Counted from the first letter of the stretch, positions 1-6,087 are shown. The stretch: DNA of 6,087 bases from Acidimicrobiia bacterium (GCA_013821025.1 JACDHN010000172.1:1-6087), one strand, 5' to 3'. Made by a program: numbers and translations. Notes: generated by a model not told the origin, from the letters alone.

Positions 1-2202
1 CGGCACCACTGCCCCCGACCGAACGTGGATCGGGATCTCGTCTGCAGGCGCGTCGACGGTCACGGTGCTGGCGCCGCGGCGCACCGTGACGTCGCCCAGC
101 GCCAGGGACCCGTCGCGCTCGACGTACCTGGTGGAACGCCACAGATCAACCCACTCGCCGGCCGGCAGGTACACCTTTCGACGCCTGGCGCCGGGACGGA
201 TCACGGGCGCAACGAGCAGGTCGGCCCCGAACATGTACTGGTCGTGGCGGCCAACAGCTTCGGCGTCGTCGGGATGACTGAGCACGTGATGGCGCATCAG
301 CGGCATCCCCGTGGCCCGGTACGTCTCCTGGGCGCCGGCGAGGTACGGGTACAGCTGGGTGCGCAGCTTGGAATACCGCCGCCAGACCGGCAGCACGTCG
401 GGATCGAGCACCTGGGCTCTCGGCACGGAGCTCAGCGAGATGCCACCTGACTGCAGCCGCATCACACCCGACAGGGCGCCGAACTGGATCCACCGGTTCA
501 GAAGCTCGGGCGTCAGCTCGTCCTCGAACCAGAGAAAGAAACCACCGATGTCGGATCCCCACACACCGACCCCGGACAAGCCCATGCCGAGGCCGCTGTA
601 CACGGCCGACGTCAGGCCGTCGAAGCCCCACGTCGCAGTGGGATCGCCGCCCCACACGATCGGAGACTCAGCGATGGCGCCCGTCCATCCGGAGCGGTTG
701 TAGCGCGCCAGCGGGCGTGGCGCCGCCTCGGCGTAATCGTTGGCGGCGGCGTGGTACTGCTCCACGTAGCGGTTGTGCATCACTGGCCCGAGCGTGCCGT
801 CGACCGAGACGGCGTCGGTCGGGGTGTACTCGCCGAAGTCCTCCATCCAGCCGTCGTAGCCGTCGGCGATGGTGAGATCGAGCACGTCGTGGAACAGCTG
901 GCGGCCTTCCGCGCTGGAGAAGTCGAACTGGGCAACATCAAACTGATCCGCGGTGGAGTAGCGATACCGGTACGGGCCACCGTCGGGCGCTGCCGTGAAG
1001 CCACCTTCGGTCTCACCTCGCTCGTACACACCGCTGAAGTCGGTGCACACCATCGGGTTGATGTAGGTCGTCACGGCCATGCCGGCGTCATGCATCCGCT
1101 TCGTGCGGGCTCGCTCGTCGGCGCGCTGGCCCCGGTGGTCCGCACACGGCAGGTAGTGGGTGTACGTCTGGGCCAGTGACACCGGCACATCGGCGCGCGC
1201 GATGGCCGCCAACTCGTCTACCTCGTCGCCGGCGGGCTGCCACCACGGACCGAGCACGAACGGCGCCGACGGATCGGGCTGCCGACCGATCGCCGCGCTC
1301 ATCCGCTCGAGCGCATCGGCCGGCTTCGGCCCTGCGAACAGGCGCAGGTCGAGGCGAGGAGCGTCCACCCCGACGGTCCAACGTCCAGGGCGTTCGGGCG
1401 TTGCCAGATCGAACCAGCTCGTGTGGTCGTTGTCGACGAGCACCCCGTAGCCCCGGCTCGACAACACCCACGGCACGGGGAAGTAGGTGGCATCCTTGCG
1501 AGAGCTGAACCCTGGCTCGGGTATGAGACCCTTCACGATCTCCATCTGCTCGGCGCGGTACGGACCGTCATGCACCCGGTTCTCCACCCTGCGGCGGCGA
1601 TGGTCGACAGCCGTGGCCCGCTGGCCGAGCCCGAAGAAGCGCTCGTCTGGTTGGGCAGCGAAGTCAACGGCGACCCGCTGCACACTGGGTCCCGATGGTC
1701 GGACGCTCATCGAGATGCTGCCGTCGCCGGCGGGTCGCAGGACGACGACGATGTGACGTCCGCCGGGATGGTCGGTGGCAAAGGTCAGCCGAGCTCCGCC
1801 GTCGGCGAACTCGGTGTCGACGACGGACGTGCTGCGGTGACGTCCGTCGGCAGTGGTGACGATCAGGCTGCCGTTGGCGACCGTGCGCAGCGTGTCGGCA
1901 TCGCTACCGTCCCGGAACCGCACACCACTGGGTCGGGGCGTTGCCACGAGCGGGCCGGATTCGACAACCCCGCCGTCGCTGTCGTCGATCGGTCCGGGAC
2001 CATCGGGCTGTTCGGGGTCGGTGCCGCCCGCTACGTCGGGTCCGGTGCCGGCCGGCCCGGACACCGAGCTGCTGGGGACATCGCTCGCCGGTGTCGACTC
2101 GCCGTCATCGTCACCGACGCGCGCCACGATCACGGCCGCCACGACGAGCGCGGCTACTGCGAGGGCGGAGATCAGGAGCTTGGCGGACGCACGCTCGGCC
2201 AT
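1..2202 (-). CDS. Membrane-anchored glycoside hydrolase family 31 protein (3' end outside window)
   Basis: The frame is open for 734 codons from an ATG at 2202 and runs off the left edge without a stop. Residues about 9-27 form one hydrophobic segment with no lipobox cysteine, which suggests a signal anchor. Residues about 30-85 are an acidic Gly/Pro/Ser/Asp linker, so the enzyme is probably tethered outside the membrane. An N-terminal beta domain with the GH31 FFGLGQR motif (189-195) precedes the TIM barrel. The nucleophile is Asp455 in GWMEDFGE, the likely acid/base is Asp520 in WGGD, and GSDIGGF lies at 549-555. Late barrel and beta-domain motifs (YMFGADLLVAPV, about 656-667) are present. 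GH31 enzymes act on alpha-linked sugars such as glucosides, xylosides or sulfoquinovosides; the substrate cannot be told here. An in-frame TGA, also the stop of the upstream PAP2 gene, sits 12 bases before the ATG and fixes the start. No clear Shine-Dalgarno is seen, so translation may depend on the upstream gene. Confidence 0.93.
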   Translation of the reverse strand, partial: MAERASAKLLISALAVAALVVAAVIVARVGDDDGESTPASDVPSSSVSGPAGTGPDVAGGTDPEQPDGPGPIDDSDGGVVESGPLVATPRPSGVRFRDGSDADTLRTVANGSLIVTTADGRHRSTSVVDTEFADGGARLTFATDHPGGRHIVVVLRPAGDGSISMSVRPSGPSVQRVAVDFAAQPDERFFGLGQRATAVDHRRRRVENRVHDGPYRAEQMEIVKGLIPEPGFSSRKDATYFPVPWVLSSRGYGVLVDNDHTSWFDLATPERPGRWTVGVDAPRLDLRLFAGPKPADALERMSAAIGRQPDPSAPFVLGPWWQPAGDEVDELAAIARADVPVSLAQTYTHYLPCADHRGQRADERARTKRMHDAGMAVTTYINPMVCTDFSGVYERGETEGGFTAAPDGGPYRYRYSTADQFDVAQFDFSSAEGRQLFHDVLDLTIADGYDGWMEDFGEYTPTDAVSVDGTLGPVMHNRYVEQYHAAANDYAEAAPRPLARYNRSGWTGAIAESPIVWGGDPTATWGFDGLTSAVYSGLGMGLSGVGVWGSDIGGFFLWFEDELTPELLNRWIQFGALSGVMRLQSGGISLSSVPRAQVLDPDVLPVWRRYSKLRTQLYPYLAGAQETYRATGMPLMRHHVLSHPDDAEAVGRHDQYMFGADLLVAPVIRPGARRRKVYLPAGEWVDLWRSTRYVERDGSLALGDVTVRRGASTVTVDAPADEIPIHVRSGAVVP

Positions 2203-2214
2203 CGCGCCAATGTC

Positions 2215-2850
2215 TCACACAGCGACGACGGTACGCCCGGTCGGCGCCGACCACAGCGCCAGCGCGCTGCCAAGGGCCACGCCGAGCGCCGCGCCGCCAA
2301 CGACGTCGAGCGGGTTGTGAGCGCCCAGATACACCCGGGCGACGCTGTTTGCGACAGCCACGACGACGGGCAGCAGCTTCGACGCGCCTCGCAGGTGCGG
2401 GATCAAAAGTGCGGCGACGGACCAGGCGATGATGGCGTGGCCAGACACGAACGACTCGCCCGTGAGCGGGACATCGCGGAAATTTCCGCAGCTCGTGTGA
2501 CCGCCGCAGATCGATGTTGCCGGGCGCTCCCGGTCGACGAGCTGCTTCACGACGAGCTTCTCGAGCGCCAGCTTCAACGGGATCGTCGCCAGGAGTGCCA
2601 CGGCAAGGCGCCAACGCCGAACGTACAGAGCGCCGAGCGCAACCACAGCGGGCACGAGCAGCAGCCCGGCGTACTGGAACAGCGTCATGGCCGGGCGTAG
2701 CGCGTCGGGGAGATCGTTCACGGCGTGGAACGCGTCAACCTCCCATGCCGGCACGTCGCCCGACGCGGCGACGATCCCGCAGACGATGGCCACGAGCATT
2801 CCAACGATCACCGATGTGACGAGCGGGCGCCGCATCGATGCCGGCATCAT
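2215..2850 (-). CDS. PAP2-family membrane phosphatase
   Basis: This 211-residue polytopic membrane protein has about five or six hydrophobic segments (roughly 10-30, 55-77, 80-98, 139-153, 158-171 and 183-200). All three PAP2/type 2 phosphatidic acid phosphatase motifs are present: K102-x6-R109-P110 (KQLVDRERP), S136-G137-H138, and R172-x5-H178-x3-D182 (ARVYLGAHNPLD). H178 is the expected nucleophile and H138 the expected general acid. Members dephosphorylate lipid phosphates such as phosphatidic acid or undecaprenyl diphosphate; the substrate is not determined by sequence. The loop between motifs 1 and 2 has two cysteines (C115, C121) that could pair if it faces outside. The gene starts 4 bases after the stop of the HisD-like gene. 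A GAGG at 2853-2856 is 2 bases from the ATG at 2850 and 5 bases from the next ATG at 2847, so 2847 (210 residues) is at least as likely a start. Confidence 0.93.
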   Translation of the reverse strand: MMPASMRRPLVTSVIVGMLVAIVCGIVAASGDVPAWEVDAFHAVNDLPDALRPAMTLFQYAGLLLVPAVVALGALYVRRWRLAVALLATIPLKLALEKLVVKQLVDRERPATSICGGHTSCGNFRDVPLTGESFVSGHAIIAWSVAALLIPHLRGASKLLPVVVAVANSVARVYLGAHNPLDVVGGAALGVALGSALALWSAPTGRTVVAV

Positions 2851-2854
2851 CGCC

Positions 2855-4189
2855 TCAGGATAGGAACTCGTCGAGCCGGCGGCGCAGTGCGGCGGCGTGG
2901 GCCGGAAAGCCTTCGTGGTCGGCGAGGGCGATCACAGAGGGCGCCATGCGCGCCATGGCCTCGGGGTCGGCTCGGGCGATGGCGGTGCGCTTCAGGAACG
3001 TGGCGGCGGTGATCCCCGACGACACGTGGGCGAAGCCCGACGTGGGCAGCGAGGCCGGGCAGCCGATCACGAAGTTGGCGGCGCTGAACGGAGTGTGCTG
3101 GCCGACGAGGATCTCGCCGGCGTTGACGAGTCCTTCGACGATGCGACCCTGATCGGCCTCGCCGACAGCAACCTGGAGGTGCTCGGGGCCGTACTCGTTG
3201 GCAATCCGGATGGCTTCGTCGAGGTCGACGGCGAGCACGCAGCCCCCGTTTTGACCGAGGGCAGCGCGCGCCGCCTCCGCGCGGACGCCTGCCAGGTCCC
3301 TGAGCTGGCGGGTCAGCTCCCGGTCGACCGATGCCGCCAGCGCCTCGTCGGTGGAGACGAGCACCACCGATGAGTCGGTTCCGTGCTCGGCCTCGATCAG
3401 TAGATCGGCGGCCAGTCGCTCAGGGTCGGCGGAGGCGTCGGCGATGACGAGGCTCTCGGTCGGTCCCAGCAGCATCATCGTCGTCAGACCGTGGCGCTGC
3501 ATCTCTACCTGCGCCAAGATCACGGGCGGTGACCCGGGCCCGACCACCTTGCGCACACTCGGGATGCGTTCCGTGCCGAACCCCAGGGCGGCGATGCCCG
3601 CCGGCCCGTTGACGCGGAACACATCGGCGATGCCCAACTTCCGGCACACGACGAGCACTGCGGGATCGACTTCGCCCGTGCCGCCGGGAAGGGGTGGGAC
3701 GACGAGCACGATGCGCGGCACGCCAGCCATGGTCGCCGGGACGCCGAGCTGGTAGGCGACGCTCGGATAACTCGCCTTGCCCGATGGCACGAACAGACCG
3801 ACAGATGCGATCGGCGTCAGCTTCTCACCGACCTGCAATCCCGGCTCGGACTCGAACTCCCAGTCGGCCAGGCCAACCAACTGGTGCTCGCTGAACGCAC
3901 GGAGGTGGGCAATGGCGTCGTCGATGGCGTCGTCGACGGCGACACTGACCTCCGCTGCGGCCAGCTCCTCCTCGCCGACGCGCAGATCGTCGGGGTCCAG
4001 CTCGATACCGTCGAAGCGGGCAAGCGCGTCGCACACGGCGTCGTCACCCCGCCGGCGAACGTCCTCGATCAACGCCCCGATGGATGCCCGCAGTTCGGGA
4101 TCGAAGATCTCGGAGAGCCCACGACTGCACAGCGAGTGGCGTTCGTCGCCGGACATCTCGCTCCACACGAGCCGCCGCATCACGTCCAT
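2855..4189 (-). CDS. hisD: Divergent histidinol-dehydrogenase-family protein (HisD-like)
   Basis: 444 residues from the ATG at 4189, close to the usual HisD length. HisD oxidises L-histidinol to L-histidine with NAD and zinc in the cytoplasm. Family hallmarks are GLFVPSGKASYPS (131-143), VNGPAGIAALGFGTE (193-207), GPGS (217-220), GPTESLVIAD (242-251), EAEHG (266-270), YGPEHL (333-338), SLPTSG (380-385) and E426-G-F-P-A-H431. The catalytic Glu-His pair is E336-H337. Against E. coli HisD zinc ligands Q259, H262, D360 and H419, this protein has E266, H269, N372 and H431, and the usual GTNH is GCPA (376-379). No other his gene is adjacent. The substrate is therefore open: it could be a true but divergent HisD or a dehydrogenase of another alcohol (the HisD fold also includes sulfopropanediol dehydrogenase HpsN). 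The ATG at 4180 (441 residues) is a good alternative, with AGGG 10 bases upstream. Extension to 4297 reads into the tandem repeat and is rejected. Confidence 0.9.
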   Translation of the reverse strand: MDVMRRLVWSEMSGDERHSLCSRGLSEIFDPELRASIGALIEDVRRRGDDAVCDALARFDGIELDPDDLRVGEEELAAAEVSVAVDDAIDDAIAHLRAFSEHQLVGLADWEFESEPGLQVGEKLTPIASVGLFVPSGKASYPSVAYQLGVPATMAGVPRIVLVVPPLPGGTGEVDPAVLVVCRKLGIADVFRVNGPAGIAALGFGTERIPSVRKVVGPGSPPVILAQVEMQRHGLTTMMLLGPTESLVIADASADPERLAADLLIEAEHGTDSSVVLVSTDEALAASVDRELTRQLRDLAGVRAEAARAALGQNGGCVLAVDLDEAIRIANEYGPEHLQVAVGEADQGRIVEGLVNAGEILVGQHTPFSAANFVIGCPASLPTSGFAHVSSGITAATFLKRTAIARADPEAMARMAPSVIALADHEGFPAHAAALRRRLDEFLS

Positions 4190-4219
4190 GCCCTGCGAAG
4201 GTAATGGACGTTCATGATG

Positions 4220-4254
4220 CAGCCGCCGAAGCGCCTGGAGGCGCCGGCGTGCTG
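4220..4254. other. Hairpin A, as seen in copy 1
   Basis: The stem is built from three blocks: CAGC (4220-4223) with GCTG (4251-4254), CGCCG (4224-4228) with CGGCG (4245-4249), and GCGCC (4231-4235) with GGCGC (4240-4244). AA at 4229-4230 and T at 4250 are bulged and TGGA is the loop. This gives 14 pairs, 12 of them G-C. The equivalents are at 4302-4336, 4384-4419 and 4467-4501. The fold works for RNA from either strand. Confidence 0.85.
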
Positions 4255-4288
4255 ACCGGGTCTTCACGTCTGAACGACGCGACCCGGT
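4255..4288. other. Hairpin B, as seen in copy 1
   Basis: ACCGGGTC (4255-4262) is exactly complementary to GACCCGGT (4281-4288). The 18-base loop can itself form TTCA/TGAA (4263-4266 with 4271-4274). The equivalents are at 4337-4370, 4420-4453 and 4502-4535. It directly abuts hairpin A, so the two could stack. Confidence 0.85.
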
Positions 4289-4292
4289 TCCG

Positions 4293-4374
4293 TTCATGAT
4301 GCAGCCGCCGAAGCGCCTGGAGGCGCCGGCGTGCTGACCGGGTCTTCACGTCTGAACGACGCGACCCGGTTCCG
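4293..4374. repeat. Repeat copy 2 (82 bases)
   Basis: Identical to copy 1. Hairpin A spans 4302-4336 and hairpin B spans 4337-4370. Confidence 0.95.
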
Positions 4375-4457
4375 TTCATGATGCAGCCGCCGAAGCGCCT
4401 GGAGGCGCCCGGCGTGCTGACCGGGTCTTCACGTCTGAACGACGCGACCCGGTTCCG
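4375..4457. repeat. Repeat copy 3 (83 bases, one inserted C)
   Basis: Identical to copies 1 and 2 except for one extra C in the run at 4408-4410 (GCGCCCGG instead of GCGCCGG). In the predicted hairpin A (4384-4419) the extra base falls opposite the AA bulge, so every stem pair is kept. Hairpin B spans 4420-4453. Confidence 0.95.
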
Positions 4458-4535
4458 TTCATGATGCAGCCGCCGAAGCGCCTGGAGGCGCCGGCGTGCT
4501 GACCGGGTCTTCACCTCTGAACGACGTGACTCGGT
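4458..4535. repeat. Repeat copy 4 (diverged, next to purA)
   Basis: Hairpin A (4467-4501) is unchanged from copies 1 and 2. Hairpin B (4502-4535) carries three substitutions: G to C at 4515 and C to T at 4527, both in the loop, and C to T at 4531 in the right arm. After GGT at 4535 the sequence differs (TAGTAG replaces the TCC-like joint), though CGTTC at 4541-4545 resembles the start of a further unit. This is probably the oldest copy or the edge of the array. Confidence 0.9.
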
Positions 4536-4568
4536 AGTAGCGTTCGGCCGCGTTTCCCAGCGCACTTC

Positions 4569-4573
4569 AGGAG
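4569..4573 (+). promoter_or_regulatory. purA ribosome binding site
   Basis: AGGAG lies 7 bases before the GTG at 4581 but only 1 base before the in-frame GTG at 4575. The spacing selects 4581 as the purA start. Confidence 0.85.
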
Positions 4574-4580
4574 CGTGTCC

Positions 4581-5858
4581 GTGCCCGTCACCGTTGTCGT
4601 CGGCGCCCAGTGGGGTGACGAGGGCAAAGCGAAGATCATCGACCTGTTGTCGAAGGAACACACCCATGTCGTGCGCTACCAGGGTGGCCACAACGCCGGC
4701 CACACCGTGGTCGTGGGAGGCGATCGGTACGCGCTGCAGCTGATCCCGAGTGGGGTGCTGTACGACCACGTCGTACCGGTGATCGCCAACGGGGTCGTCG
4801 TTGACCTGCCGACGCTGTTCGACGAGATCGATGCGCTCGAGGCCAGGGGTCACTCCTGCGAGCGCCTCGCTGTGTCGAGCCGGGCCCATCTGATCTTCCC
4901 GTGGCACCAAGCCCACGACGCCATCGCCGAGGCCGTGCGTGGAGATGACAAGATCGGCACAACGCTCAAGGGCATCGGCCCTGCATACGCAGACAAGGCC
5001 CGGCGTGTCGGTTTGCGCGCCGGTGACGTCGGTGATCTCGATGCCTTCGCCGTCGCGCTGCGGGCTCGAGCCGAGGCCGAGGACGCTCAGATCCGTGCCG
5101 CTGGCAGCGAGGCGCTCGATATCGACGAGATCGTCGAGCGCTTTGTCCGGCTCGGGGCGCGCCTCGCCCCATACGTGGCCGACACGGTCGAGTTGCTGCA
5201 CGAGGCGCTCGCCCGTCACGATCATCTGCTGCTCGAAGGCGCTCAGGCGACGTTCCTCGACTTGGACCACGGCACGTACCCGTACGTGACGTCGTCCAAT
5301 CCGACTGCTGGTGGAGCCTGCATGGGCACCGGCATCGGTCCTCGTGAGGTCACCAGGGTCGTGGGGATCACGAAGGCCTACACGACCCGCGTCGGTGCCG
5401 GTCCGTTCCCGACCGAGCTCGGCGACGCCGACGGCGACCGCCTCGTGGAGGTCGGCAAGGAGTTCGGCACCGTCACCGGCCGGAGGCGCCGGGCCGGCTG
5501 GCTCGACTGCGCCATGTTGCGCCAGGCCGTTCGCCTGAACAGCCTCACCGAGCTGGCGCTCACGAAGCTCGATGTGCTCGACGGCTTCGAAGAGGTGAAG
5601 GTCTGTACGGCCTACGAGATCGACGGCACGATCAGTCGTGGGTACCCCGACCGCTCGGTGTTGCTGGCCCGTGCCCGGCCCGTGTACACGGCGATGCCTG
5701 GCTGGAGCGAGACCATCGGCGAGGTGCGCTCGCCCCATGACTTGCCCGATGGGGCCCGCCGGATGCTCGAACTGGTACAGGACGAGGTGGGGATCAAGGT
5801 CGGCGTCGTCGGTGTCGGCGCCGAGCGAGACGACCACCTGCAGTGGACGGCAACATGA
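4581..5858 (+). CDS. purA: Adenylosuccinate synthetase
   Basis: PurA joins IMP and L-aspartate using GTP to make adenylosuccinate, the first committed step to AMP, in the cytoplasm. The product is 425 residues, the usual length. From the GTG at 4581, Asp13 (GAQWGDEGKAK, 8-18) and His41 (GGHNAGHT) fall exactly at the catalytic positions numbered in E. coli PurA. Other hallmarks are IGTTLKGIGPAYADKARRVG (the GIGP-x-Y-x2-K active-site signature), VTSSNPTAGG, TRVGAGPFPTE, and the GTP-base motif LTKLDVLDGF. Two family-conserved spots vary: the glycine in GDEGKGK is Ala17, and the usual GRPRRCGW reads GRRRRAGW. An alternative GTG at 4575 is too close to the Shine-Dalgarno. The gene is transcribed away from the HisD-like gene across the repeat array, and it overlaps purB by four bases. 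Confidence 0.98.
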   Translation: MPVTVVVGAQWGDEGKAKIIDLLSKEHTHVVRYQGGHNAGHTVVVGGDRYALQLIPSGVLYDHVVPVIANGVVVDLPTLFDEIDALEARGHSCERLAVSSRAHLIFPWHQAHDAIAEAVRGDDKIGTTLKGIGPAYADKARRVGLRAGDVGDLDAFAVALRARAEAEDAQIRAAGSEALDIDEIVERFVRLGARLAPYVADTVELLHEALARHDHLLLEGAQATFLDLDHGTYPYVTSSNPTAGGACMGTGIGPREVTRVVGITKAYTTRVGAGPFPTELGDADGDRLVEVGKEFGTVTGRRRRAGWLDCAMLRQAVRLNSLTELALTKLDVLDGFEEVKVCTAYEIDGTISRGYPDRSVLLARARPVYTAMPGWSETIGEVRSPHDLPDGARRMLELVQDEVGIKVGVVGVGAERDDHLQWTAT

Positions 5859-6087
5859 TTCCCCGTTACTGCACGCCCGAGATGGACGAGGTCTGGTCCG
5901 ACGTTCGACGCCTCGAGCGCTGGCTGGAGGTGGAGCTACTGGCCACCGAGGCGCAGGCGAAGATCGGCGTCGTACCCGTCGATGATGCCGAGCAATGCCG
6001 ACGCCGAGCTCCTGAGGTTGACGAGACCTTCGTCGCCGACGTGCTCCAACGCGAAGCTGTCACCAACCATGACGTGGCGGCGTTCGT
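5855..6087 (+). CDS. purB: Adenylosuccinate lyase, N-terminal part (runs off the right edge)
   Basis: 77 complete codons are visible. PurB splits adenylosuccinate into AMP and fumarate, and also SAICAR into AICAR and fumarate, in the cytoplasm. The start MIPRYCTPEM has the conserved R4-Y5 and PEM of the family, followed by the helix DVRRLERWLEVELLATEAQA, a typical PurB N-terminus. TNHDVAAF (70-77) matches the conserved T-x-HD-V-x-AF segment whose histidine (H72) lines the active site. The ATG overlaps the purA stop as ATGA (5855-5858) and no strong Shine-Dalgarno precedes it, so translation is probably coupled to purA. The catalytic serine loop and C-terminal domain lie outside the window. 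Confidence 0.96.
   Translation, partial: MIPRYCTPEMDEVWSDVRRLERWLEVELLATEAQAKIGVVPVDDAEQCRRRAPEVDETFVADVLQREAVTNHDVAAF

Larger units (their letters stand above)
4211..4292. repeat. Repeat copy 1 (82 bases)
   Basis: This copy lies next to the HisD-like gene and is identical base for base to copy 2. Hairpin A spans 4220-4254 and hairpin B spans 4255-4288. It begins 21 bases from the HisD-like start codon. Confidence 0.95.
4211..4535. repeat. Tandem array of four 82-83 base units, each with two hairpins
   Basis: Four head-to-tail copies start at 4211, 4293, 4375 and 4458, each opening with TTCATGATGCAGCCG. The periods are 82, 82 and 83. Copies 1 and 2 are identical; copy 3 has one extra C; copy 4 has three substitutions and loses identity after 4535. 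Each unit contains hairpin A (14 bp stem with small bulges, TGGA loop) and, directly after it, hairpin B (8 bp stem ACCGGGTC/GACCCGGT with an 18-base loop). No T-run follows the hairpins on either strand, and both flanking genes are transcribed away from the array, so these are not ordinary gene-end terminators. The period is not a multiple of three, so the unit cannot be a repeated protein segment. The family is not one I recognise. It could be a REP-like dispersed element locally amplified, a repeated leader-RNA module, or a protein-binding array. Confidence 0.97.
4190..4580. promoter_or_regulatory. Divergent intergenic region between the HisD-like operon and purA
   Basis: 391 bases separate two divergent start codons. 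It holds 21 unique bases next to the HisD-like gene (4190-4210), the tandem repeat array (4211-4535), and about 45 bases before purA (4536-4580). Promoters for both operons must lie here. Because the array starts only 21 bases from the HisD-like start codon, that promoter almost certainly lies inside repeat copy 1 or further in. No hexamer pair close to a consensus sigma-70 promoter could be recognised on either strand. Confidence 0.75.

Noticed and set aside
1423..2700. A 425-codon plus-strand open frame opposite the GH31 and PAP2 genes
   Set aside because: The opposite strand has clear GH31 and PAP2 catalytic motifs, and the plus-strand translation is low-complexity Arg/Gly/Asp sequence with no domain.
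4214..4219. CATCAT on the minus strand as a -10 box for the HisD-like operon
   Set aside because: The distance to the start codon would fit, but there is no matching -35 hexamer and the motif recurs in every repeat copy.
4190..4297. N-terminal extension of the HisD-like protein to an ATG at 4297
   Set aside because: The added 36 residues are a translation of repeat copy 1, do not resemble any HisD N-terminus, and the same DNA recurs in other frames in the array.
4211..4535. CRISPR array
   Set aside because: The units abut directly with no variable spacers, and an 82-base repeat is far longer than CRISPR repeats.
4211..4535. Integron attC sites or rho-independent terminators
   Set aside because: No conserved GTTRRRY/RYYYAAC core pair bounds the units and no gene cassettes separate them. 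The hairpins lack a T-run on either strand and lie upstream of both genes.
4510..4540. Possible purA promoter TTCACC with TAGTAG
   Set aside because: Each hexamer matches consensus poorly and the 19-base spacing is long; chance is likely in this composition.
4212..5837. A 541-codon minus-strand open frame opposite purA and through the array
   Set aside because: It is the antisense shadow of purA in GC-rich DNA, with repeat translations in different frames at its end and no recognisable domain.

Overview
The window is GC-rich and densely packed. Its purA-purB pair and overall codon use suggest a high-GC actinobacterium, possibly of the Acidimicrobiia type; that placement is an impression from protein style and was not tested by a search. 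Two gene blocks point away from each other and are separated by about 390 bases that are mostly a tandem repeat array.

Left block, minus strand, read from about 4189 down to 1: a divergent histidinol-dehydrogenase-family protein (2855-4189), a PAP2-type membrane phosphatase (2215-2850), and a glycoside hydrolase family 31 enzyme with an N-terminal membrane anchor (2202 to beyond the left edge). The gaps are only 4 and 12 bases, so the three are almost certainly one transcript. There is no other histidine gene here, and the HisD-like protein has lost two of the four zinc ligands of true HisD, so it may act on another alcohol substrate. The GH31 enzyme is predicted to sit on the outer face of the membrane.

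Centre, 4190-4580: four copies of an 82-83 base unit in tandem (4211-4535). Copies 1 and 2 are identical, copy 3 differs by one inserted base, and copy 4 (next to purA) has three substitutions. Each unit folds into two back-to-back hairpins. The array fills nearly all the space between the two divergent operons, so the promoters of both must lie within or against it. The period is not a multiple of three and the repeat is not protein coding. This is the most unusual structure in the window.

Right block, plus strand: purA (adenylosuccinate synthetase, complete, 4581-5858) followed by the start of purB (adenylosuccinate lyase, 5855 to beyond the right edge), overlapping by ATGA. PurA and PurB catalyse the two consecutive steps from IMP to AMP, so this is a standard purine operon with translational coupling.
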